From Megaustenia siamemsis (Eukaryota; Mollusca; Gastropoda; Stylommatophora; Ariophantidae): 64,000 nt of DNA. The notes beneath the pieces were generated by a model that was given only the letters and a program-made list of their open reading frames with translations, did not search any database and was not told where the DNA came from. Below, piece after piece: positions 1 to 11,099 of the stretch (position 1 is its first letter; every line of letters begins with the position of its first letter). The stretch is from contig JAVIAB010000051.1 of assembly GCA_032433765.1 (NCBI GenBank), positions 80,554,847-80,618,846 of the forward strand, written 5' to 3'. The translations under genes and the position numbers were made by a program.

Positions 1-1
1 A

Positions 2-32
<31 letters not shown>
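1..32. repeat. (AAAG)n microsatellite at window edge
   Basis: About eight AAAG units open the window, so the tract probably continues upstream. It is simple sequence with no coding meaning. Confidence 0.95.
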
Positions 33-646
33 GAAGATATTAATTTTCCCCAAAAGACATTTACCTTATCTGACTACTTTTCTTCTATCTGATTGAAGAA
101 AAAACCAACCATTATTGCTAGAAAGCGTGCAATTATTGATCTCATTGAACCGTTATCGGAAATCTAGTCTCGAGGCGGGCAAAGCTGGAGTTAAGGATTC
201 AGAAATGTTGACAATCTTGTAGTGTAAATGGCCGTTAGAGAAGAGATTAGGCCAGACAGGGTCACTCGTTTCTGGAAGTCAAGAACGTTGAGCAAACTTT
301 GCTTTGTGATCCTTGTGGATGAACACTGTTATCACAGCACTTCGAGGATGTAACTTACGACTTGCCCATGTCCAAGCGGTTCAGATTATACAGCTTTGGA
401 AGCAGAAGGATACACAACGAAGAATATTAGAATTATTACGGCATAGCGTCATGAGGTCATGCCATTGTTGCGTTAATAGGAATATATGCATGGGGAATGT
501 AGAATATGGTCTCATCAGCCGTTGATATCAAATTGACAATTAAAAGAGATGAATGCACTGAGACGTGTGGAATTACAATTAATATAAATTAAATATTAAA
601 AATATATAGAGATCAAGGTTTGTAACGAAAAATAAGGGAAAATTAA
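33..646. other. Unassigned AT-rich stretch
   Basis: No recognisable gene or repeat. The open frame at 313-525 is short and shows no family motif, so I do not call it a gene. Confidence 0.5.
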
Positions 647-680
647 AAATAATAATAATAATTATTATTATTATCATTAT
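647..680. repeat. (AAT)n/(ATT)n self-complementary microsatellite
   Basis: A run of AAT units turns directly into ATT units, so the tract is an inverted repeat able to fold back. It lies just upstream of the LINE-A target site. Confidence 0.85.
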
Positions 681-695
681 CTGAATGGCGTTTAA

Positions 696-1600
696 GGTGT
701 CAGACAAGACTGTGTTCTATCGCTGGATTTGTTTTCACTTTACAGAGAAAATATGAGATCAATAGTAGACAAAAAAGGAAGCGAAGTCAACGATCACAAC
801 AAAAACATTTTGGGATAGGCAGATGACACAGTCTTAATAGCAGAGACATAGAATGAACTACAAGAAATGATAGACATAATAGTGAAAGAAAGCAGCAGGA
901 ATGGTCTCAGTCTGAATAGTAAGAAAACAGAAGTAATCGTCATATTGAAGAAACAATCATCACCATCATGCAGCATAAAAATAAATAGGACAAATCTTAA
1001 ACAAGTGCAACGCGTCAAATACTTGGGCACAATAATAACATCAGATTGAGGATGAACCGCAGAAATAAAAAAAACGGGAGGGTAGCTCAGGCCCAAGTAG
1101 CGTTTCAGAAAATGAAAAACGTCTTATGCAACAAAACTATGTCAATAGAAGTGAAAAAGAGATGTTATCAGTGCTTGAGTCATCAACATCGTTCAATCTT
1201 GAAAAGTAGACAAGCAAATGAAAAGACGATTAGAGGCCACAGAGATGGGATTTCTTAGAAGAATATTGAAAGTTCCCTGGATAGTTAAAAAGACCAATGA
1301 GAACATTCTCAAAGAGGCCAACACAAAAAGGCAGCAAAAAAAAAAACATCAGAAAAGAATCAGCATTTTTCGGGCACATCATGAGAAGAGGACAGTTGGA
1401 ATACTTGGTTACACTGGAAAACTAGAAAAATACAGGGAAAGAGAGACCGCGGACGACAAAGAGAGAAGATACTAGGTAGCTCGCTGTCGTGGCATGGAAA
1501 ACAGTCAACAACTGAATTGATACAATGCACTGTGGATAGAAGCTTGTGGAAGGACATGATCGCCTGCGCTAACCGGTATGGCACATGAAAATGATGATGA
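696..1600 (+). mobile_element. LINE-A copy, 5'-truncated non-LTR retrotransposon (broken)
   Basis: This is a decayed reverse transcriptase C-terminal half. The frame opens at 698 with GVRQDCVLSLDLF, the expected GxxQGxxxSP-type motif in mutated form. Near 811 it has *ADDTVLI, the catalytic xADD box with a stop just before it. Then come KYLGTIITSD (about 1017-1047), the MKRRLEATEMGF block (about 1218-1255) and a degenerate C-terminus. The frame changes several times, so it is a pseudogene. The 3' end is an ATGATGATG tail. The 14-bp direct repeat TGAATGGCGTTTAA at 682-695 and 1601-1614 is a target-site duplication and fixes both ends. The clade is unresolved; the short microsatellite 3' tail would suit an RTE-like element. 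Confidence 0.9.
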
Positions 1601-1614
1601 TGAATGGCGTTTAA

Positions 1615-2031
1615 TGATATAAAACAACTGTTATAACAATATAAACCACTTATTTGACGTTTATCACTGGACGTGAGCAGAGCTACGTCTAATTAACAGA
1701 GATAACAAATTTAGCATAACAACCTCCGTCTCATAACGTCTTTGTTTATCTACACAGCAGGGCGTAACGACCTAGCGCCTTCAGACAGCAAACTACCGAA
1801 ACATTTCATGTTACAACATTTAAAATATAACCATTTTTAATTTATATATTCTTTGTACTATCAAACAGAGATCAGTTACATCAATAGCTTTGTGAATGAA
1901 TGGAGCAGGCACGCAAACATTAATTGATTAATATTCTAAGAGATATATACATATAGCATCTCTACCGCATCTTTTCATAACTGGGTTCTGCCGAAGGGAC
2001 TTATAGGACTGGAGAACTCTCTCTCTCACTC

Positions 2032-2035
<4 letters not shown>
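1615..2035. other. Unassigned intergenic DNA
   Basis: I see no gene, TIR or tandem structure in this AT-rich segment. Confidence 0.5.

Positions 2036-2087
<52 letters not shown>
2036..2087. repeat. (AT)n microsatellite
   Basis: About 26 uninterrupted AT units. Confidence 0.97.
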
Positions 2088-2089
<2 letters not shown>

Positions 2090-2139
2090 ACTTTCCTCTG
2101 TATGTATATACCCCTTCCTCATTAGATATATCGCCGCGG

Positions 2140-2960
2140 CACTGTTTCAGAGGAAGGTGATACTCAGATGTGGAAGTTGGTCTTCCGTGCCAATATCCAT
2201 TTGTCCAGGGCTGCCACAAGGCTCACCATTGTCACCAGTTCTATTTAACGTGTACACAATAACGATCACGGAACAACAGCTGGATGGGAGGGGAAGAACT
2301 ATAACTTTTACTGATGATGTTCTGGTATATCGACAGGGAAAAGACAGACCCGGTGTGGGGGAGGGGGGGGGGAAATCGCCTCCACAATGCAAGACGAACT
2401 CGATCGCATTTCTTCCTGGTGTGGGGTTTCAGGTGCCTTGGTTAATCCTAATAAAGCATCAGTTTCATGGTTCTCCGTTAACAATCATATCGTTAATACG
2501 ACCACACCGGTAGTACGAATGGGAGCTGATGAGGTGACCAGGGACAAGTTGATGACACACCTCGGAGTTAAGTTTGATCGCAGCCTGTGTTTTCGGGACC
2601 ACGTCGACCATGTGATAACAAAATCCCGCAAAGGATTAGCCACCTTGAAGGTCATGGCAGCTGCCAACATCGAGCAGGGGCTACTTACTCTTCTGTTCCA
2701 GGATTAGTCCTCGCACTAATCGAGTATGCCCTGGCAATTCTTACTGTCAGTACTACTCAAATTGATAGGCTGGAGAAAATACAAAATGGAGCCAGTGATG
2801 GGGAGTGTTAGACACTCCAAGGTATGGTGACAGCTTTATAAATAGGGAACACAACAACACACATGCGCATTATCCTGGGATGTACAGGGGACACTCCCTG
2901 TGTAGAAATGAGGTATCTTCTTGACTTTCCAACCATGGATGACAGAAAAAGTTTTCTTTT
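2140..2960 (+). pseudogene. LINE-E reverse transcriptase fragment (frameshifted)
   Basis: An RT fragment of a different LINE lineage from families A to D. GLPQGSPLSPVLFNVY (about 2208-2256) is the canonical RT motif. FTDDVLVY (about 2308-2332) is the catalytic box with T for the usual A. The frame shifts near a G-run at about 2360 and continues as QDELDRISSW...HLGVKFDRSLCFRDHVDHV. It shifts again near 2690 into LALIEYALAIL and QIDRLEKIQN. Out-of-frame remains (ILGCTGDTPC, then MRYLLDFPTM) reach about 2945. The order is that of RT thumb regions in jockey, I or CR1-type elements. Which clade is undecided. It is dead: at least two frameshifts. Confidence 0.88.
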
Positions 2961-3114
2961 CTCTTTCTTATTTGTCTTGTAAAATCGAGGAGACAAATAA
3001 ATTTGCCGTCTTTGATTGGTCTTTTCCGGTGTCACATTTCCTAATGTTTCTACTATACTCTCTGTACATCGTTACAGAGGGCCTTGTCGATGGGTATTCT
3101 TTTCGTGGTGTCTC
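2961..3114. other. Unassigned spacer
   Basis: Short spacer between LINE-E and the 24-bp array, nothing recognised. Confidence 0.5.
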
Positions 3115-3288
3115 TTGATATGTTGGTATATCACAACATATGTGTGCTGGTATGTCACACCATATTTGTGCTGCTATGTCACACCATATTTGTGCTGGTA
3201 TATCACAACATATGTGTGCTGGTATGTTACACCATATTTGTGCTGGTATGTCACAACATATATGTGCTGGTATGTCTCAAATGTTTTT
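3115..3288. repeat. 24-bp minisatellite (about 7 copies)
   Basis: Units of the form TGCTGGTATGTCACACCATA plus TTTG alternate with an ACAACATATGTG variant. The 24-bp period leaves all frames open, which explains the overlapping ORFs here. Confidence 0.9.
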
Positions 3289-3739
3289 TTTTCCATCTTA
3301 AAGTACCATTCTAGTTTTCAACCTGGAAATTGTGCAGCATTTACGGATAACCATGTGCTGAGCCTAGTACGTTCCTCTCATTCTTTACATTTGTATTTTA
3401 TGGAAGTGGTTTCAGTTTGTTACACACACAAAGTACAGACATGAGTCGAAGCAATTATTTTTTTCTATGAATTATTTGTTAGTAGTTAATGCTCTTTACA
3501 GAAAAGATCAAAGATTGGCAAATTTGAGAGCTTTCACGGATGAAATGTTTCATTTTAAACCACATTAATGTTCAGATTTTAAAAGACAGCTTCTCTTCTT
3601 TTCGAGTCCTTTCGAATTTATAATAGAAGTACGTCTATTCTATCTTCATGGAAAGTCGCACATGAGCAAATCAACTAAGGCATCAGTAACAAACAGCTGT
3701 GATGTTTAGATTTTTCTTTCAAGACATGCGGTCGGTTTA
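3289..3739. other. Unassigned stretch
   Basis: No coding or repeat signature recognised. Confidence 0.5.
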
Positions 3740-4066
3740 TTTACTTCATAATTTCTTTATATATTCTTTATATATTTTTATATATTCTTTATATATATTT
3801 ATATATTGTTCATATATTTTTATATATTCTTGACATATTTTAAATATTCTTTATATATTTGTATATATTCTTTATACATTTATATATATTTTTATATATT
3901 TTTATATAATTTTATATATTTTTATAAATTCTTTATATATTTTTTTAATATATTATTTATATATTTTTATATATTCTTTATATATTTTTTATATATTCTT
4001 TATATATTTTTATGTATTATTTATATATTTGTATAAATTCTTTATATATTTTTATATATTATTTTA
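3740..4066. repeat. AT-rich degenerate tandem tract (about 20-bp period), left part
   Basis: Repeated TATATTCTTTATATATTTT-like units with many variants. The same sequence resumes after 4550, so LINE-B appears to have inserted into it. Confidence 0.85.
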
Positions 4067-4549
4067 CTATGCAATCAATTTTGACAATAGAAACAAGAAA
4101 AAGAGTTCTTAAATGTTATGTAGAGCCAGTCTTAACATATGGATGTGAATCATGGATAATAGAACAAAAGACAAGAAAATCGCTGGAGTCTTTATAAATG
4201 TGGTTTTACAGAAGAATGTTGAGAATACCATGGACAGCTAAGAAGAGTAATAAAAATGTTCTGAAAGAGGTCAAAGCAAAAAGAGAGCTAATTTCCAATA
4301 TTAGGAGGAAACAAGCATCATATTTTGGCCATGTAATGAGACGAGAACAAATGGAATATATTGTAACAACTGGAAAAATTGAGGGACGAAGAGATAGAGG
4401 GAAGCAAAGAGAAAAGATACCAGACAGTTTAAGAGAATGGCTTTGCAGAAGGTCAACAACAGAAATGATAAATAACTGTCGAGATGGAAAGTTGTGGACA
4501 AATATGATCACCTACGCCAGCAGGCCCGGTACTTGATAATGATGATGAT
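4067..4549 (+). mobile_element. LINE-B copy, 5'-truncated (broken)
   Basis: Coding remains of the RT C-terminal domain: TIETRKRVLKCYVEPVLTYG from about 4083, a stop near 4195, then MWFYRRMLRIPWTAKKSNKN, FGHVMRRE and REKIPDSLREW up to a stop after RPGT. The copy ends in a GATGATGAT tail. It interrupts an AT-rich tandem tract that continues on both sides. Family B is a sister of family A: both share the YRRML..PWTAKK and GK..G.RDRG blocks. One internal stop and a missing 5' half make it non-functional. Confidence 0.9.
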
Positions 4550-4602
4550 ATATTCTTTGTATTTTTTAAATATTCTTTATATATATTTTTTTTAAATTCT
4601 GC
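4550..4602. repeat. AT-rich tandem tract, right part
   Basis: Continuation of the TATTCTTT-type tract after the LINE-B insertion. Confidence 0.75.
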
Positions 4603-5029
4603 CACGTAAAAAGCAGGGATGAGAAAAAGGGCAAATAAAGAGTAAATGGCGAGATTAGACGAAAAAGAAAGACAGAGAAAGGGAAAAAAAGGCAGGAGAC
4701 TTAGGAAGAGAGGAGAGGAAAGAAGAAAGAGCTAGACGAGACAAAAATAGGTTACTACAGTAGAATACACATAAGTAGTATAAGATGAGAAGACTGTTAG
4801 TAATATAAATTCACTTATTAAATAATACAGCTGGTCATACAAATAAACTTAGACAAAACAGCTAGTCGTGCAGATAGAATAAGAAGACAAGACAGCTACT
4901 AATATAAACGGATTGATTAAATAAGACAACTAGACACCCAGATAGACTTCAGACAAGACAGCTAGTCATACAAATAGACAAAACAGCAATGAATGAAGTC
5001 ATGCCGACTTACACACGCAGGACAGATAG
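4603..5029. repeat. Purine-rich spacer grading into degenerate 31-bp units
   Basis: From about 4800, diverged copies of the AGACAAGACAGCTAGTCATA theme appear, so the downstream array has decayed edges. The first 200 bases are A/G-rich with no gene. Confidence 0.6.
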
Positions 5030-5750
5030 TCATACAATTAAACTTAGACAAGACAGCTAGTCATACAATTAAACTTAGACAAGACAGATAGTCATACAAT
5101 TAAACTTAGATAAGACAGCTAGTCATACAATTAAACTTAGACAAGACAGCAGTCAATGAAGTCATACCGACTTACACACGCAGGACAGACAGTCATACAA
5201 TTAAACTTAGATAAGACAGCTAGTCATACAATTAAACTTAGACAAGACAGCTAGTCATACAATTAAACTTAGACAAGACAGCTAGTCATACAATTAAACT
5301 TAGACAAGACAGCTAGTCATACAATTAAACTTAGACAAGACAGCTAGTCATACAATTAAACTTAGATAAGACAGCTAGTCATACAATTAAACTTAGACAA
5401 GACAGCTAGTCATACAATTAAACTTAGACAAGACAGCTAGTCATACAATTAAACTTAGACAAGACAGCTAGTCATACAATTAAACTTAGACAAGACAGCT
5501 AGTCATACAATTAAACTTAGGCAAGACAGCTAGTCATACAATTAAACTTAGATAAGACAGATAGTCATACAATTAAACTTAGACAAGACAGCTAGTCATA
5601 CAATTAAACTTAGATTAGACAGCTAGTCATACAATTAAACTTAGACAAGACAGCAGTCAATGAAGCCATACCGACTTACACATGCAAGACAGACAGTCAT
5701 ACAATTAAACTTAGACAAGACAGCTAGTCATTAAATTAAACTTAGACAAA
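5030..5750. repeat. 31-bp minisatellite with interspersed variant block
   Basis: About 20 near-identical units of ACTTAGACAAGACAGCTAGT plus CATACAATTAA. A longer variant (GACAGCAGTCAATGAAGTCA...) recurs near 4985, 5143 and 5652, suggesting a partial higher-order repeat. The period is not divisible by three and no ORF results. Confidence 0.95.
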
Positions 5751-5784
5751 TCGACATACATGCAACTAAACACATATAGATTTC

Positions 5785-6290
5785 AACATTCATCATCAAG
5801 TCGCATGTCCTTTGTATAAGGTTGCGTTCGCCACAGCTCGTCAGCAAGAATCTGTGCCTCTAGCCAGATCTCCCACTACTTCTAATGTCATGATCAAGGT
5901 CTCCTTGATGTCTTGAAACCACCTTTTAGGTCAGCCCACGATGCGTCGTCCAGGAACAATGTCTTCCATTATTGTTCTTTCCCACCCGCCGTGTATGTAG
6001 ACCTAGTATTTTAATTTCCTCTGTAGAATGGTTTATAAGCCAGTTCTTTTTAATGTTTGAAATTGCTATATAAATTATAATTGCTCTTTTTCATTATACA
6101 AGGTATTTTAAGGATTTTTCTGTAGCATTTTGTTTCGAATGAATCGATTTCTTTCTTGATGTTTGCGAGATTGTCTATGATTCACAACCGTATGTAGCTA
6201 TCGGAAAGATAATCTAAATAGTCCTTAGTAATTTTATTTTGACTGCCTTTATTGTGCCACATGTTCTGCATGGCGTTATTTTTGGTATTG
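5785..6290 (-). pseudogene. LINE-M RT C-terminal fragment (broken)
   Basis: On the minus strand, IFPIATYGCESWTI lies near 6180 (the LTYG.E.WT block of LINE thumb regions). Further along come EDIVPGRRIVG, a stop, KRWFQDIKETL and AVANATLYKGHA. At least two stops are present. The 3' end, around 5785-5800 on the plus strand, is a GATGATGA tail like families A, B and C. A degraded, 5'-truncated copy. Confidence 0.75.
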
Positions 6291-6576
6291 CTATTGCTAA
6301 TATGGGAGCCGCGATAGCTCAGTGGTTAGTAAACTGGACTACAAAGGACAAGGGGTAGGGTTCGATCCCAACCGACGGCTTCCGGGTTCACCCAGCCTTA
6401 AATGGGTACCGGATTTTTTTCTGGGAAAGTAAAGCAGCACGGGCGTAATACCGACCACATTACCCCAAAAATCATGTGCTGAAGGTCTGTAAAATATAGG
6501 GTCACTAACACCATATTTCCCTATACGCCACTTGGCGTGACGGGGGTACTTTACTTATTTTACTATTGCTAATATG
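6291..6576 (+). mobile_element. SINE1 copy with 14-bp target-site duplication
   Basis: A tRNA-derived SINE (element 6305-6562). The 5' head has an A box (TAGCTCAGTGG) and a B box (GGTTCGATCCC), internal RNA polymerase III promoters. The head can form an acceptor-like pairing GGAGCCG/CGGCTTC. The body holds a CGCCACTTGGCG palindrome and the end is a TACTTTACTT tail. Perfect direct repeats CTATTGCTAATATG at 6291-6304 and 6563-6576 are the TSD. It is non-coding and depends on a LINE for mobility. Confidence 0.95.
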
Positions 6577-7134
6577 TACAGTGGTGATGTTTGAGCGAGC
6601 CGCGCCTTAACCATGTTTGTTTACTTGATTGTTGTTTATTTAATTGCTTGCGTGCCTGGTTGGTTGACTTATGGATTGGTAAAAAGGTACAAAGGTACAC
6701 GTCAATGTATACAACCTCTTGATCACGCATTCACCGTGTACATGTCAGATATATAATGTTCACCTGGATGTGCTTAAAACGTTCCCCTGTTCTGCTCTTC
6801 TCGTGTTCTATTACTATGATGTACTTCGCGTTGATGTTTGACTTAATTTGGATTGTACAGTGATACAATGACTCTTTCAGCCCGACACTCCCACTTCGTT
6901 CTTCGCCACAGCTTCAGACCACGACAAAGTGATAGTTGTAATTCACTACACACAGAGATTCTGTCGTGAAGGTAACAATAAGTTTATATACCTGTAACAT
7001 GTCCAATGAAACAATGTATGTACAAGCCAGCGAGTTGCAATGCTCGGTTGTTCACACATGAATGTACTGAGAACAACTCTCTATTGCAGTCGCGCCTCAG
7101 TTCGTCTATCACTCTCAGTCGGTCCAGCACTGAC
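6577..7134. other. Unassigned stretch
   Basis: No gene recognised. The last ~100 bases (CTCAGTTCG..., GGTCCAGCACTGA) lead into the 48-bp array. Confidence 0.5.
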
Positions 7135-7680
7135 TCCCTCTAGTCTGTAACCTAATATTTCCCCACTATTCTAACACACTGAATCCCTCTAGTCTGTAAC
7201 CTAATATTTCCCCACTATTCTAACACACTGAAAGAAACCCTCTAGTCTGTAACCTAATATATCCTCACTATTCTAACACACTGAATCCCTCTAGTCTGTC
7301 ACCTAATATATCTTCACTATTCTAACCCACTGAAACCCTCTAGTCTGTAACCTAATATATCTTCACTATTCTAACACACGGAAACCCTCTAGTCTGTAAC
7401 CTAATATATCCCCACTATTCTAACACACTGAAACCCTCTAGTCTGTAACCTAATATATCCCCACTATTCTAACACACTGAATCCCTCTAGTCTGTAACGT
7501 AATATATCCTCACTATTCTAACACACTGAATCCCTCTAGTCTGTAACCTAATATATCCTCACTATTCTAACACACTGAATTCCTCTAGTCTGTAACCTAA
7601 TATATTCTCACTATTCTAACACACTGAAACACTCTAGTCTGTAACCTAATATTTTCCCCACTATTCTAACACACTGAATT
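7135..7680. repeat. 48-bp minisatellite (about 11 copies)
   Basis: Units begin CCCTCTAGTCTGTAACCTAA and end CTATTCTAACACACTGAA, with small variants (CCCCA, CCTCA, CTTCA) and one 4-base insertion near 7232. Confidence 0.95.
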
Positions 7681-7861
7681 GTCTCGTCAATAAACTCGAG
7701 ACCTACGTCTACGCCAGTCAAACTCTCTATTTTACTACTTGGGCTTCACGAGCCACTGGCTTGCGGCTATCTACTGGGGTCTACAGTACCCTGTCTGTAG
7801 CACCGTCCTCATGTAGTCCCCCTGTGTGAATCTCAGTCCCTCTGTCTGTCCTCGTCTGATC
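7681..7861. other. Spacer between the 48-bp array and the DNA transposon
   Basis: About 180 bases without coding content. A short stretch (near 7800-7835) resembles one at 10035-10070, beyond the transposon, so the flank may itself be an older repeat. Confidence 0.4.
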
Positions 7862-7863
7862 TA

Positions 7864-7950
7864 TAGCTTGTTTCATAACTCGTGCCCAACTTTTAAAATC
7901 GATAGCTTTTTAACCGCTTGTTGTATGTTGTTTAAAATTTGCATGTAAAG
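7864..7950 (+). repeat. Left terminal inverted repeat
   Basis: Matches, as an inverted copy, 9888-9974 with roughly 70% identity by eye. It holds the subterminal CCGCTTGTT at element positions 51-59, a candidate transposase-binding site. Confidence 0.85.
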
Positions 7951-8247
7951 TTATAATGATTAGAACCCAACAGGGAATTAATTTCATTAAAAAAAACATT
8001 TGGTTATTATTGTTGCTTATTTGATTTATATAAATTTATAACGACCCATTGATGTAGACAAAACTTAATGTTTACAGTATTTTAAGTTAAAAATAGCGAG
8101 TAAAAATCCATACACGGTAAAATTGACGTGTTTGCACGCTTTCGCCGTCGTTTTTTGACACAATTAGACACTTGTAAAAAACACGATAAATTGTGTGTTC
8201 CATTTCTGTTCATTCATTGGTAAAGACGTGGAACGATAACATTTATC

Positions 8248-9524
8248 ATGAGTCTTAAAATGAAATTCTGCAGTTTACAAAACATCGCAATAAAAATGTA
8301 TGACTATTTTTGCAAAGAGGCTAAACGAGGAAGATTATTTCATTCTTTAGAAAACCCTGAGAATAGTACAAGACACATTTTGGATTTATCTAAACGGTCA
8401 TTTAATCGCTGGATTCAAGCATGTGACCGTCAATGTTCAAAATATACAAAATCACAAGGAAGAGCAAAAATGTTGCATAATTTCGACAGTGAACTTATTA
8501 GAAGTGAAATTCGCAAAATGTTGGGTATGAATGAAACTGTTACAATAAGAAAATTAAAAGTATCGCTGAAAAAGAACAACAGTATTGAAATTAAAAGTCT
8601 ACATTATGGAGGAATGTGAGAGCTGCAGGCTTTACATTCAGAAAGTATTCCAATGGACGAAACATCATCTGTGAGAAGCCACATATAGTAGTCATGAGAA
8701 GCAAGTACTTACGTGAAGTAAAAGAGGTGCGCAAGCAAGGTTATGATATTGTGTACTTGGATGAAACATGGATCAATGCTCATCACACTAACCGAAGGGA
8801 ATGATAGTCATCAGATGGAAAGATTAAGAGATTAATACATAGCAGCAAAGGACAGCGCTTGATAATTGCTCATGCAGGTTGTCGACAACAGGGACTAATA
8901 CAGAATGCAGAGCTCATTTTTCTTTCAAAATCCATAGACAATCGGGATTATCACTCTGAGATGAATGGTCACATATTTAGACATTGGATTGAAAATTCTG
9001 TTCTCCCATCACTACATCGACCATCTTGCCTAATAATGGACAATTCAGCGTACCACAACATTGTTGCACTTGAAGATACAGTCCCGACGTCATCCAGTAC
9101 AAAATATGCTATTAAGATATGGCTCACAAAGGAGCACATACCATTTAATAACATGTACTTAAAACCTGAATTACTATCTCTAGTAAAGCAAAAACAAAGG
9201 ACAAAGATTTTTCAAATAGATAAGATTATCCAAGAGCACGGTCATATAAGTTTGAGGCAGCCACCTTACCATGCTCATTTAAATCAAATAGAGCTAATCT
9301 GGGCAAAATTAAAAGGACAAGTGGCAGATGAAAATACAACATTCAAAATATGCGATGTAAAGACTCTTGCTAATCTCGCTTTATTAAATATAGACAAAGA
9401 TTATTGGGCTAAATGTGAAGACCACGTCTTAAAACAGGAAGAGGAATATTGGAAAATTGATGGTTTGTGGAATGTTCAACCCCAAACAGCTATTAATCTT
9501 TTAGACTCGTCTGATTCAGAATGA
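8248..9524 (+). pseudogene. DDE transposase, IS630/Tc1/mariner type, one frameshift plus two stops
   Basis: The intact protein would be about 420 residues. The N-terminal ~100 residues (MSLKMKFCSLQ..., SKRSFNRWIQ) are a likely helix-turn-helix DNA-binding region. A 1-base deletion near 8600, judged against the second copy, shifts frame before RAAGFTFRKYS. YLDETW (8755-8772) carries catalytic D1. Stops TGA TAG at 8802-8807 replace TGG CAG of the second copy. Then follow GQRLIIAHAG, LIMDNSAYHN (about 9032-9061, D2) and PPYHAHLNQIELIW (about 9262-9303, catalytic E). I count 83 residues between D2 and E, close to the DD82E spacing published for the Sailor group and far from the 34-41 of classic Tc1/mariner. 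The frame ends LLDSSDSE. This copy cannot make the full enzyme. Confidence 0.88.
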
Positions 9525-9887
9525 AAGTATATAGCCCCCACAATGTTGGCCCCTATATTACCTTAAATTAGTTAAACAAACGGTCCTTTTCAGGACCACA
9601 CAACTATGAAAATTGGACATACAGGTATACCTTGATATTATCGTCCGTCCTCGAACTGAGAAGACAATAATTCTCCTGGTGTTTTGTCTTATTAGGTTAT
9701 TTCCCCATTACGGCCACGCCTTTACCTAGTGAAAATTAATCATAGACCAGCAACTACGGTAATTTCTATTCTTTAGGGGTTCACAATTTACAATTTTGAC
9801 AAACATCAAAGAAATTCGCCGCTTTAAGAAAACTGCAGCTGCAAGATATTTGTTAAATATACATTTAAAGGGTCTTTTGCATTCTAA

Positions 9888-9974
9888 TAACATTTGGAAA
9901 ATTTCAACAGTTTTTAACAAACGGTTAGAGAGTAATAGCGTTTTGAAGTTGGGCACGTGATTTGAAACGAGCTA
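9888..9974 (-). repeat. Right terminal inverted repeat
   Basis: Inverted counterpart of 7864-7950, ending in CGAGCTA before the flanking TA. It carries CCGTTTGTT at positions 51-59 from the end. Confidence 0.85.
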
Positions 9975-9976
9975 TA

Positions 9977-11099
9977 ACATGACTAAAACTAACTGTTGAG
10001 GTCGGTGAGCCCTACAGGCTACCGCCTCTCGTTGGCATTGTACTCATGCAGTCCTCATGTGTGAAATCTTGTCTACCAGCCTCGTACATGGGCTTATATA
10101 CTTCGTCTCTAAACCAATCAAATTACCCCACGTCATCTCATGCTCTGTTCTCTAACTAATCAAAACTCCCCTACGTCATCTCCTCATCTCCAAGATTACA
10201 TCCTCATCAGTCACGAGAATTTCCACTATTCTGTCTGAACTAATCACTTCACATTTTCCCGTAAAGTCTCCACGTGCTCTAGTCACTCGCTCATCTCCTA
10301 CCCTATTTTCACATTCTCCCATTCACAGTTAAAATATTCTTTTAATTGAAATATTACTATCGATGAATGGAAAGACAAGCATGATAAGCTCACATATAAC
10401 AGCAAGAATAAAGACAATTAAACAATTACGAAAATATATATTAGTGTTTCAACTGTTTGTGCACAGAGAAAGGCACAGTGGTATACAGAACTGACAGCAT
10501 ACAGATGAACATAAACTAATATTCACTTTTTAACATTGAATCTATAGAGAGAACGGCATAATAAGCATATACATATCGGTGATACTACTTTTGTTGAGTC
10601 GTATATAAGAATATATGTGTGTAGCACAACAGATGTCGCTTAGCCAGAATTAAATATCCCTCGGTGACCTAATTTGTCTCAAATAACGCTCGATTTCGCC
10701 TCGTCACTGCTCCAATCTGTTTACTCTAAGTGGAAGTAATGTGGCTGTGAACTGAACTCACGACATACACATTGCTCATATCAGCATGTACACGCTTCAG
10801 TCGATGTATGTGATTAAACTGACACCTGGCCTGAATAGTTATGGGACATAATAACAGTAAGGATCATAGCTTAAACTCACCTTCATATCAAGCAACATTC
10901 TGTTGTTTGTTTGCGCTCAACAGACGACTAAAGGAATTTCTGGAGTCCTCATCATAGTCCGTTATTGGATTATTGAGTTGTTTATGGGTTATCATCATTG
11001 CACTCCGAACATGTTCATAGGTGCTCATATCACCGCCTAGACAAGTCCCACAGGGTCCAGGACTGATAACTCCAGTTTGTTGTTTGTTGATAAGTCCTC
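9977..11099. other. Unassigned stretch with promoter-like motifs on the minus strand
   Basis: No coding sequence. Read on the minus strand, an ATTGG box (10114-10118) lies about 14 bases upstream of TATATAAG (10093-10100). That spacing is seen in LTR or gene promoters but may be chance. The rest (AT-rich, C/T-rich near 10140-10330) shows nothing recognisable. Confidence 0.35.

Larger units (their letters stand above)
7864..9974 (+). mobile_element. Tc1/mariner-type (Sailor-like) DNA transposon, 2111 bp, with TIRs
   Basis: Both ends are visible. The left starts TAGCTTGTTTCATAACTCGT and the right end, read on the minus strand, starts TAGCTCGTTTCAAATCACGT. Similarity continues for about 85 bases. 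Both share GCCCAACTT at positions 21-29 and CCGYTTGTT at 51-59. TA dinucleotides flank each end (7862-7863 and 9975-9976), the TSD of the IS630/Tc1/mariner superfamily. Inside is a disrupted DDE transposase gene. A partial second copy starts at 62829. Confidence 0.9.

Noticed and set aside
313..525. 70-codon open frame near the window start
   Set aside because: No motif, no start context and no second copy to support it.
5030..5750. CRISPR-like array of 31-bp repeats
   Set aside because: Units are contiguous with no unique spacers, and the context is eukaryotic; the same holds for the 32-bp arrays at 23406 and 60447.
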